Shown here one piece after another: positions 1 through 5,320 of a stretch of DNA of 6,001 bases; the stretch's first letter is position 1, and each line of letters opens with the position of its first letter. The translations under genes were made by a program, and so were the position numbers. The DNA lies in assembly GCA_947175285.1 (NCBI GenBank), contig CAMWMM010000334.1:1-6001 (forward strand), given 5' to 3'. Below the pieces are notes generated by a model. The model was given only the letters and a program-made list of their open reading frames with translations, was not told where the DNA came from and did not search any database. The DNA is from an uncultured Lachnospiraceae bacterium (GTDB lineage: Bacteria > Bacillota_A > Clostridia > Lachnospirales > Lachnospiraceae).

Positions 1-1000
1 TCCCGATATTTGTTTTTAACCAGTAAATAAACTTTGTCAAAGCAACGCTGTCCTGTAAATACACGGCTTCCATATGCTCAAGCTCCACCGGATTTTTAAC
101 CGCTTTTAACTGCTCGCTTGGATTTTCACAGGATACAATTTCCGCTTTTTTTGCCAAACATTGATACAGCGCGTAATTGACATTTTTCTCATCTAATAAA
201 ACTCTGTCTACAGATACTTCATTTAAAAATGTTTCGATTTCTTCATACTCTTTTATCGTAATATTCCATTTAGCCGCATATTGCCTTAACTCGTCACTGA
301 CAGCTTTTTTCTGTACAAAAAGATAACAGTCCGTCATAGTGATAAAGCCATAGGATAACGCTACCGGATTGCACTCTACATCGCATCCTCTGATATTTAA
401 CATCCACATCAAATCGTCCAGCTTGGCAATCACATGCGCCGCACATTTTTCTTTTTGCATCTTCTCCCTGATTTGTGCAAGTTTTTCCGATACATTCTGT
501 CCGCAAATCTCCTCAGGCAGAACGGAAACCATCCCCCCCGGCATATCAGGACGTTTCTCCCAAAGTTCTCCGGCAATATCCTTTTCGTATCGGAATGTCA
601 CTTTTTTATGTTCTAATGCCTTTTCAAGTTCTTTTCCGTAAGAAGCCGTGACAACCCTGCCGTCAAATCCGATACTCTCTCCGTCTTTTATCTGCTCTGC
701 TAAGTATTCTTTTATGGTCGGTACACCCTCTTCCTGCATCCGGAACAAAGTAATACCGCTTCCCGACAGTTCTTTTTCCGCCTGGATAAAATACCGCCCA
801 TCCGTCCAGAGTCCTGCCTGTTTACCGCTGACAAGCAGTGTTCCGTTTGAACCCGTAAACCCTGAAAAATATTCTCTCACCTTAAAATAATCACTGACAT
901 ATTCCGAGTTGTGATAATCTGACGTCGGAATCAGATAGTAATCTATCTGTTCCTCTTTCATCTTCGCCTGCAACAGTGCAATTCTGTCTTTCACTTCCAT
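1..1000 (-). CDS. pepP: Xaa-Pro aminopeptidase (M24B family), C-terminal part outside window
   Basis: An open frame of 333 codons without a stop runs off the left edge, so the gene is partial. It encodes the N-terminal part of a cytosolic metallopeptidase that removes N-terminal residues preceding proline and so helps peptide turnover. Two creatinase-type N-terminal domains are visible: the first carries SGFTGSNG (46-53) and GLWTDGRYF (63-71), the second LDDLMWMLNIRG (194-205) followed by NPVALSY. The last residues (about 305-333) read like the entry into the pita-bread catalytic domain. The metal ligands would lie beyond the window, so activity cannot be judged. The two-domain N-terminus suggests the long family form of roughly 590 residues. 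The ATG at 1000 is preceded by a GGGAGA ribosome site about 8 bases upstream. It starts 17 bases after the deoC stop, so it is probably co-transcribed with deoC. A non-peptidase creatinase relative is possible but less likely. Confidence 0.9.
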   Translation of the reverse strand, partial: MEVKDRIALLQAKMKEEQIDYYLIPTSDYHNSEYVSDYFKVREYFSGFTGSNGTLLVSGKQAGLWTDGRYFIQAEKELSGSGITLFRMQEEGVPTIKEYLAEQIKDGESIGFDGRVVTASYGKELEKALEHKKVTFRYEKDIAGELWEKRPDMPGGMVSVLPEEICGQNVSEKLAQIREKMQKEKCAAHVIAKLDDLMWMLNIRGCDVECNPVALSYGFITMTDCYLFVQKKAVSDELRQYAAKWNITIKEYEEIETFLNEVSVDRVLLDEKNVNYALYQCLAKKAEIVSCENPSEQLKAVKNPVELEHMEAVYLQDSVALTKFIYWLKTNIG

Positions 1001-1017
1001 CTTTATGCTCTCCCTTT

Positions 1018-1665
1018 TTAATTTTTAAGTAATCCAACCGCTCTGGAAGTGCCGATTCTGTCACATCCCTCTGCCAGATACGCCTCTATCTCCTCTAGTG
1101 TGGAAATTCCTCCGGCTGCTTTTATCTTGACCTGCGGTCCAATATGTTTTTTGAACAGTTTAATATCTTCTATTGTTGCCCCGTCCGTGCCAAATCCCGT
1201 CGAAGTTTTAATATAATCCGCTCCCGCATTTGTCACAGCATGGCACATGGCAATCTTTTCTTTCTCGTCCAGATAACATGTCTCAATAATAACTTTTAAT
1301 ATCTTCCCGTCACATGCCTTTTTTATCTGTCGGATTTCCTCTTCTACCTTATCATACAGCCCGTTTTTTACATCGCTGATATTAACCACCATGTCAATCT
1401 CACCTGCACCGTCCGCTACCGCCTGACGTGTCTCCTCTGCTTTTGCCTGTGTGACACTGTAACCTAACGGAAATCCGATGACCGTACAAATATTTAACTT
1501 ATCGCCGTATGTATCATGAATCCGTTTTACATAAGCAGGCGGTACACAGACAGATGCCGTCTGATACAGAATTGCATCATCGCATAACTGCACAATATCC
1601 TCCCATTTCGCAAACGGTTTTAATAATGTATGGTCTACATGACTCAATATTTCCTGTTTCTTCAT
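1018..1665 (-). CDS. deoC: Deoxyribose-phosphate aldolase
   Basis: This is a full-length 215-residue class I aldolase (DeoC), close to the usual 210-260. It is a cytosolic TIM barrel that splits 2-deoxy-D-ribose 5-phosphate into glyceraldehyde 3-phosphate and acetaldehyde in deoxynucleoside salvage. The key residues are in place: the Schiff-base lysine K153 in IKTSTGFGT, the second active-site lysine K182 in KIKAAGGIS, and the acidic residue D91 in GEIDMVVNI. The N-terminal DHTLLKP signature (11-17) and VIGFPLGY (62-69) are also typical. The ATG at 1665 has an AAAGGAGAG ribosome site (1674-1682) at normal spacing. A sigma-A type promoter sits just upstream on the same strand. No other deo genes (phosphorylase, phosphopentomutase) are in the window; the partner in the transcript is the Xaa-Pro aminopeptidase, giving a small salvage-themed unit. 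Confidence 0.97.
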   Translation of the reverse strand: MKKQEILSHVDHTLLKPFAKWEDIVQLCDDAILYQTASVCVPPAYVKRIHDTYGDKLNICTVIGFPLGYSVTQAKAEETRQAVADGAGEIDMVVNISDVKNGLYDKVEEEIRQIKKACDGKILKVIIETCYLDEKEKIAMCHAVTNAGADYIKTSTGFGTDGATIEDIKLFKKHIGPQVKIKAAGGISTLEEIEAYLAEGCDRIGTSRAVGLLKN

Positions 1666-1705
1666 TCTTTTAACTCTCCTTTATAAAAACGACTCTCTGC
1701 TACAT

Positions 1706-1734
1706 ATTTTAATACCTTTTGCCTGCATTCGCAA
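1706..1734 (-). promoter_or_regulatory. Predicted sigma-A promoter of deoC
   Basis: On the minus strand there is a -35 box TTGCGA (1729-1734, 4 of 6 consensus bases), a 17-base spacer, and a -10 box TAAAAT (1706-1711, 5 of 6). Transcription would start near 1699, giving a short leader of about 35 bases that contains the deoC ribosome site. There is no room for a riboswitch on this side. Predicted from sequence only. Confidence 0.6.
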
Positions 1735-1745
1735 TAACAATAAAA

Positions 1746-1774
1746 TTGTGTAATATGTTAAAACTTTCTAAAAT
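1746..1774 (+). promoter_or_regulatory. gltA: Possible upstream promoter of citrate synthase
   Basis: TTGTGT (1746-1751, 3 of 6 consensus) and TAAAAT (1769-1774, 5 of 6) are separated by 17 bases. The DNA is very AT-rich, so chance matches are likely. If used, this promoter would transcribe the whole hairpin region 1818-1924, unlike the downstream promoter, which starts near 1823. Confidence 0.3.
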
Positions 1775-1807
1775 TTTTCTTCTATTTCATTTTTGGAAGC
1801 AATTTCA

Positions 1808-1816
1808 TGATATAAT
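1808..1816 (+). promoter_or_regulatory. gltA: Extended -10 promoter of citrate synthase
   Basis: TGATATAAT is a perfect extended -10 element: TG, one base, then the consensus TATAAT at 1811-1816. No good -35 box lies at 16-18 bases; TTGGAA at 1793-1798 is only 12 bases away. The extended -10 would have to compensate. The start site should fall near 1823, leaving an unusually long leader of about 145 bases before the gene. GCAAT and ATTGC half-sites flank the -10 box. Confidence 0.65.
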
Positions 1817-1817
1817 G

Positions 1818-1867
1818 ATTGCAAGGAAAAAACAAGCGACGCGAAGCGGCATTTGTTTTTTTGCAAT
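1818..1867 (+). promoter_or_regulatory. Terminator-like long hairpin in citrate synthase leader
   Basis: A near-complete inverted repeat. ATTGCAA (1818-1824) pairs with TTGCAAT (1861-1867), and the A-rich run at 1827-1835 pairs with the T-rich run at 1853-1860. The core is a GC-rich mini-hairpin, GC and CGC (1836-1842) against GCG and GC (1846-1850), with a GAA loop and a two-base bulge. Read on the plus strand, an A-tract, a GC stem and a T-rich tract (1852-1862) resemble an intrinsic terminator, so it could act as an attenuator. It would sit only about 15 bases after the predicted start site, which is unusually early. The outermost arm may not be transcribed from the nearer promoter. It may instead be part of a repeat element or act on DNA. 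Confidence 0.5.
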
Positions 1868-1876
1868 TATTAACGA

Positions 1877-1924
1877 GAAAGCGTTTGACGAAGTCAAACA
1901 GAAAGTGCGTAAGCACGAGCTTTC
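1877..1924 (+). ncRNA. Candidate structured leader RNA, three-way junction
   Basis: The plus-strand RNA can fold into a compact three-way junction. Closing stem P1 pairs GAAAGC (1877-1882) with GCTTTC (1919-1924). Stem P2 is a perfect 7-pair helix (GTTTGAC 1883-1889, GTCAAAC 1893-1899) with a GAA triloop. Stem P3 is GTGC (1905-1908) with GCAC (1913-1916) capped by GTAA, a GNRA-type tetraloop. Single-stranded joins are AGAAA (1900-1904) and GA (1917-1918). P1 and P2 abut without a spacer, which favours coaxial stacking. The pairings are seen directly; that they form and regulate is inference. I do not recognise it as a described riboswitch, T-box or ribosomal-protein leader. It could also be a dispersed palindromic repeat. 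Confidence 0.5.
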
Positions 1925-1955
1925 GAGTTTATGGTAAAAACACTGATTTCGAAAG
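1920..1955 (+). promoter_or_regulatory. Alternative helix overlapping the Shine-Dalgarno site
   Basis: CTTTCGA (1920-1926) is the exact complement of TCGAAAG (1949-1955), giving seven pairs plus a possible G-U pair (1927/1948) and a 20-base loop. The right arm covers the first four bases of the AAAGGAGG ribosome site (1952-1959). The left arm reuses bases 1920-1924 of junction stem P1, so the two helices exclude each other. This is the layout of a translational on/off switch: junction folded, ribosome site open; junction unfolded, site partly masked. Function is inferred. Confidence 0.4.
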
Positions 1956-1959
1956 GAGG
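1952..1959 (+). promoter_or_regulatory. gltA: Ribosome binding site deciding the citrate synthase start
   Basis: AAAGGAGG, nearly full complementarity to the 16S rRNA tail, lies 10 bases before the ATG at 1970. An in-frame ATG at 1931 would add 13 residues, but it has no ribosome site and lies just after the structured leader. The start is therefore placed at 1970. Confidence 0.85.
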
Positions 1960-1969
1960 CAATCTCAAT

Positions 1970-3343
1970 ATGTATACAATGGACCATAACAGTTATTCGG
2001 AAATTACACCTGAAATATTTCGTCTCGCTAACATGAGTAAAGAAGCAGGTATTATTGATACAGAATTATTTACAAAATATGATGTAAAACGCGGACTGCG
2101 CGATTTAAACGGTAAAGGTGTCCTTGCCGGACTTACTAATATTTCCGACGTACGTGCAAACAAAATAGTCGATGGAGTTCAGGTACCGACTCACGGCAGG
2201 CTTTTTTACAGAGGTTATGATGTCAAAGACCTCGTGAACGGGTTTGCACCGGATAAAAACTTCGGCTATGAAGAAATAACCTATTTACTGCTCTTTGACA
2301 AACTTCCCACTGCGGAGGAATTAGAATCATTTAAAGAGCTTTTAGCCGGCTATCGTTCCCTGCCGACCAGTTTTGTGCGCGATATTATTATGAAAGCGCC
2401 CAGTAATGATATGATGAATACATTGGCAAGAAGCGTATTGACTTTGTATTCTTATGATGACAGAGCGGATGATACTTCACTTCCGAACGTGCTTAGACAA
2501 TGCTTACAGCTTATCAGCCTTTTCCCTTTGCTGTCCATTTACGGATATCAGGCATACAGTCACTATCATGACGGGAAGAGTTTATTTATCCATCAGCCGC
2601 AGCCGGAACTGTCCACAGCCGAAAACATTTTGCATATTTTACGTCCTGACAGCAGCTATACACCTTTGGAGGCAAAAATTCTTGATATTGCACTGGTTCT
2701 TCATATGGAACACGGCGGCGGTAACAATTCTTCTTTCACGACCCATGTTGTTACTTCTTCCTTGACAGACACCTATTCTGTCATTGCAGCCGCAATCGGC
2801 TCCCTCAAGGGTCCGAGACATGGCGGCGCCAACATTAAGGTCGTGCAGATGTTTGAGGATATGAAAGAAAAAATTTCCGATTGGACAGATGAAGCGCAGG
2901 TGGCTGATTACTTGGCAAAACTTTTACATAAAGAAGCATTCGACCATGCCGGATTAATATATGGTGTCGGACATGCCGTATATTCCAAGTCCGACCCGAG
3001 AGCGGTTATTTTTAAATCGTTCGTAGAAAAATTATCCGAGGAAAAAGGACTTCACGATGAATTTGCACTCTACTCTCTCGTGGAACGTCTTGCTCCGGAC
3101 ATTATCGCCAAGGAAAGGCAAATGTATAAAGGCGTTAATATTAACGTAGACTTTTATTCCGGCTTTGTATATAATATGTTAAATCTTCCGAAGGAACTGT
3201 ATACCCCGATTTTTGCCATCGCCAGAATCGCCGGATGGAGCGCACACCGCATGGAGGAACTTGCCAACAACGGTAAAATCATCCGTCCTGCATATAAGCC
3301 GATTTGCAAAGACAGGGAATATGTTTATATGGCGGATAGATAA
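1970..3343 (+). CDS. gltA: Citrate synthase (citrate/2-methylcitrate synthase family)
   Basis: A 457-residue cytosolic citrate synthase that condenses oxaloacetate and acetyl-CoA to citrate and CoA. In fermentative clostridia this feeds the oxidative half-pathway to 2-oxoglutarate and glutamate. The catalytic residues are visible: H248 in MEHGGGN (equivalent to His274 of the pig enzyme), H284 in GPRHGGAN (His320), and D394 in NVDFYSG (Asp375). H335 in GVGHAVYSKSDPRA matches the oxaloacetate-binding histidine. The N-terminus includes THGRLFYRGYDV, normal for the family. It is the Si-type fold, unrelated to the Re-citrate synthase of some clostridia. Sequence alone cannot exclude 2-methylcitrate synthase activity, but no prp genes are nearby. 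The gene has its own promoter region and structured leader, and a terminator starts within a few bases of the stop, so it is probably monocistronic. Aconitase and isocitrate dehydrogenase are not adjacent. Confidence 0.95.
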   Translation: MYTMDHNSYSEITPEIFRLANMSKEAGIIDTELFTKYDVKRGLRDLNGKGVLAGLTNISDVRANKIVDGVQVPTHGRLFYRGYDVKDLVNGFAPDKNFGYEEITYLLLFDKLPTAEELESFKELLAGYRSLPTSFVRDIIMKAPSNDMMNTLARSVLTLYSYDDRADDTSLPNVLRQCLQLISLFPLLSIYGYQAYSHYHDGKSLFIHQPQPELSTAENILHILRPDSSYTPLEAKILDIALVLHMEHGGGNNSSFTTHVVTSSLTDTYSVIAAAIGSLKGPRHGGANIKVVQMFEDMKEKISDWTDEAQVADYLAKLLHKEAFDHAGLIYGVGHAVYSKSDPRAVIFKSFVEKLSEEKGLHDEFALYSLVERLAPDIIAKERQMYKGVNINVDFYSGFVYNMLNLPKELYTPIFAIARIAGWSAHRMEELANNGKIIRPAYKPICKDREYVYMADR

Positions 3344-3347
3344 AATA

Positions 3348-3397
3348 AAAAAGAAGTTCTAAGACCAAAATCAGGTCTTGAACTTCTTTTTATTTTT
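3348..3397. terminator. Bidirectional intrinsic terminator
   Basis: A long stem pairs 3348-3359 with 3380-3391 and AAGACC (3361-3366) with GGTCTT (3374-3379). It has one bulged T at 3360 and a 7-base loop. On the plus strand it is followed by T-runs to 3397; on the minus strand the complement gives six Ts at 3347-3352. It sits between convergent genes, so it can end both the citrate synthase transcript and the thrC/small membrane protein transcript. Confidence 0.93.
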
Positions 3398-3408
3398 CTT
3401 CACTTATA

Positions 3409-3750
3409 TTATCTCGTATACTTTTTCAGCGCCTTACTAACCACTACCGCATATATCACCATAGCTACAATAAATATAACGAATGTAATCTGAGAAAGCA
3501 TGCCGGAATCACCGCCTTGATATTTAATAACAAGACTCACGATATCCGATAACACAATGATAGCGCCAATCAATACCAGCTTGCCGTACAGGTATCGGAT
3601 AAATTCCTCTTTATCGCGAATAGCATCCTCAGTGATTCCTTTACTCAGTACCACATTAGCATTAATTTTCCCCTGCGTTTTCATCACAATTCCTGCATAC
3701 AACAAATAACCACCGCTAATCATACAAATAAAATCCATTAAATCATACAT
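3409..3750 (-). CDS. Small integral membrane protein, unknown function
   Basis: A 113-residue protein I do not recognise. Three hydrophobic segments are clear: about 5-23, 57-75 and 87-105. They are separated by a polar, charged region (24-55, with KGITEDAIRDKEEF) and a short GGDSG loop. The tail KALKKYTR is basic, so by the positive-inside rule the C-terminus is probably cytoplasmic. No catalytic motif, cysteine pair or transporter signature is visible. The ATG at 3750 follows a G-rich stretch (TGGGGGA) at short spacing that can act as a weak ribosome site. It begins 12 bases after the thrC stop with no terminator or promoter between, so it is likely expressed from the thrC transcript and ends at the bidirectional terminator. 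A link to threonine metabolism, such as transport, is not supported by the protein itself. Confidence 0.8.
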   Translation of the reverse strand: MYDLMDFICMISGGYLLYAGIVMKTQGKINANVVLSKGITEDAIRDKEEFIRYLYGKLVLIGAIIVLSDIVSLVIKYQGGDSGMLSQITFVIFIVAMVIYAVVVSKALKKYTR

Positions 3751-3762
3751 ATGAATCCCCCA

Positions 3763-5250
3763 CTATATTCCGAGAATACTTTTAACCGTTTCTTTCATCA
3801 TGCTCTTATCACAAACAGTATCATGCAGCACCGGCGCTGTCCTGATTTCTTCAATGGCATTCGGTACTTTTACGTTTGCCAGTTTAGAAAGTTCGTCCAC
3901 AAGTTCAAAATCAGACATACTGTCGTATTTTGCATCAATCGCATTCATAACGCTTCTTGTAAATTTAAACGGGCTTGCCGTTGACGCAATTACCGCTAAC
4001 GTTTCATCTTTCGTCTCTTTTTTATATTTTTCATAAACAGCGCTTGCTACCGCAGTATGCGTATCAATGACATAGCCTGTCTTTTCATACAATTCTTTAA
4101 TTCTGTCCGCAGTCTCTTTCTCGCTTGCATAATTCCCATAAAAATCAGTTAAACGGCTGCTCATTTCCTCTGTAATACGGTAACTTCCCTCTGCCGATAA
4201 TGCTGACATAAATTCCGCATTCTTCTTTGCATCGTTATCCGCAATACGATAAATCAGACGCTCTAAATTACTGGAAATCAAAATATCCATAGATGGAGAA
4301 CTTGTCAGCACAAACTCTCTGTTACGGTCATAGTTTCCGGTTCTGAAGAAATCGTATAATACTTTATTTTCATTGGATGCACAAATCAGCTTTCCAATCG
4401 GCACACCCATATTCTTTGCATAAAATGCAGCAAGGATATTTCCGAAATTTCCGGTCGGAACAACAACGTTAACCGGTTCGCTGCCTGTTACCTTCCCTGC
4501 CTTCAACAGTTTGGCATACGCATAAACATAATAGACAATCTGCGGAACAAGACGTCCTATGTTAATAGAATTAGCAGAGGAAAAACGAAGTCCGTTTGCC
4601 GTCATCTCGCTTCCCAATTCCTTATCGGAAAAAATCTGTTTTACACCTGTCTGTGCATCATCAAAATTGCCGTGTATGCCGACTACGAAAGTATTGTTTC
4701 CTTTCTGTGTTACCATCTGTTTTTCCTGAATCGGGCTGACGCCGTTTTTCGGATAAAAAACGATAATCTTTGTTCCTTCTACATCTGCAAAACCCGCCAG
4801 CGCCGCTTTTCCGGTATCGCCTGATGTCGCCGTTAAAATAACAATGGTATCCGTTACATGATTTTTCTTTGCAGAAGTAATCATCAAATGCGGCAGAATG
4901 GACAATGCCATATCCTTAAACGCAATCGTTGCACCGTGGAACAGTTCTAAATAATATGTACCGTCAGCTTCCACGAGCGGCGCTATCTCTTTTGTATCAA
5001 ATTTAGAATCATACGCCTTACGGATACAGTCTTTTAATTCTTCCTCCGTAAAATCAGTTAAAAACAGCTTCATCACTTCATAAGCGATTTCCTGATACTC
5101 CATCCCTGAAAGTTCTTTTAAAGATTTCTCTAATGCCGGGATTTTATCCGGCACAAATAATCCGCCGTCTTCTGAGAGTCCCTGTAAAATTGCCTGTGAA
5201 GCCTGTACTTTTTTTGTATTATCTCTTGTGCTGCTATATAATACTTCCAT
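3763..5250 (-). CDS. thrC: Threonine synthase
   Basis: A 495-residue PLP-dependent lyase (fold type II, long-form threonine synthase) that converts O-phospho-L-homoserine to L-threonine and phosphate, the last step of threonine synthesis in the cytosol. Seen in the protein: the N-terminal STRDN and LSEDGGLFVP typical of the family, the PLP-binding lysine K112 in GATIAFKDMA, the SGDTGKAALAGF motif (from 143), and the phosphate-binding loop PTGNFGN (265-271). The length is normal. The start is ambiguous. ATG at 5250 gives MEVLYSS, the usual N-terminus, but its nearest AAAGG site lies about 14 bases upstream. A TTG at 5256, two codons earlier, is 8 bases from the same site. I chose the ATG. No other thr genes (hom, thrB) are adjacent. 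Its own promoter lies just upstream, and the leader of about 35 bases leaves no room for a T-box. Confidence 0.96.
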   Translation of the reverse strand: MEVLYSSTRDNTKKVQASQAILQGLSEDGGLFVPDKIPALEKSLKELSGMEYQEIAYEVMKLFLTDFTEEELKDCIRKAYDSKFDTKEIAPLVEADGTYYLELFHGATIAFKDMALSILPHLMITSAKKNHVTDTIVILTATSGDTGKAALAGFADVEGTKIIVFYPKNGVSPIQEKQMVTQKGNNTFVVGIHGNFDDAQTGVKQIFSDKELGSEMTANGLRFSSANSINIGRLVPQIVYYVYAYAKLLKAGKVTGSEPVNVVVPTGNFGNILAAFYAKNMGVPIGKLICASNENKVLYDFFRTGNYDRNREFVLTSSPSMDILISSNLERLIYRIADNDAKKNAEFMSALSAEGSYRITEEMSSRLTDFYGNYASEKETADRIKELYEKTGYVIDTHTAVASAVYEKYKKETKDETLAVIASTASPFKFTRSVMNAIDAKYDSMSDFELVDELSKLANVKVPNAIEEIRTAPVLHDTVCDKSMMKETVKSILGI

Positions 5251-5291
5251 TTTCAATAACCATGCCTTTCGCTTCCTTTTTCTTTGCGGCT

Positions 5292-5320
5292 ATTATATCA
5301 TAAAGAAAAACGGCTTGCAA
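5292..5320 (-). promoter_or_regulatory. thrC: Predicted sigma-A promoter of thrC
   Basis: On the minus strand a -35 box TTGCAA (5315-5320, 4 of 6), a 17-base spacer and a perfect -10 TATAAT (5292-5297) preceded by TGA form an extended -10 promoter. The -35 box directly abuts the stop codon of the upstream cell wall hydrolase (5321-5323). Transcription should start near 5285, with a short leader to the gene. No terminator separates the hydrolase from this promoter, so read-through may also feed thrC. Confidence 0.8.

Larger units (their letters stand above)
1666..1969. other. Divergent intergenic region between deoC and citrate synthase
   Basis: This 304-base stretch holds no convincing gene; an open frame on the plus strand (1719-1937) has no ribosome site and no recognisable protein. 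The left third holds the deoC promoter. The middle (1740-1800) is very AT-rich and carries the plus-strand promoter signals. The right half (1811-1969) is dense in inverted repeats that fold into consecutive hairpins ahead of the citrate synthase ribosome site; these are listed separately. The pentamer GCAAT or its complement recurs at 1731, 1799, 1818 and 1863. One pair (1799-1803 and 1818-1822) flanks the -10 box and could be an operator, though five bases is weak support. Confidence 0.7.

Noticed and set aside
294..890. Several short open frames in other frames or on the opposite strand
   Set aside because: They lie inside the continuous minus-strand Xaa-Pro aminopeptidase frame, which shows clear family motifs.
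1818..1930. Miniature inverted-repeat transposon (MITE)
   Set aside because: No pair of terminal inverted repeats bounded by a target duplication could be found around the hairpin cluster; a short repeat element without these marks remains possible.
1719..1937. Plus-strand open frame of 72 codons between deoC and citrate synthase
   Set aside because: No ribosome site, composition typical of translated hairpin and AT-rich DNA, and it covers the promoter and leader structures.
1931..1969. Longer citrate synthase start at the in-frame ATG at 1931
   Set aside because: No Shine-Dalgarno sequence before it, whereas AAAGGAGG lies at proper distance before the ATG at 1970.
3751..4036. Plus-strand open frames over the thrC 3' end
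   Set aside because: They are shadows of thrC, whose protein is fully family-like through this stretch.
5251..5320. T-box or threonine attenuator before thrC
   Set aside because: The predicted leader is only about 35 bases and contains no T-box sequence, run of threonine codons or terminator hairpin.
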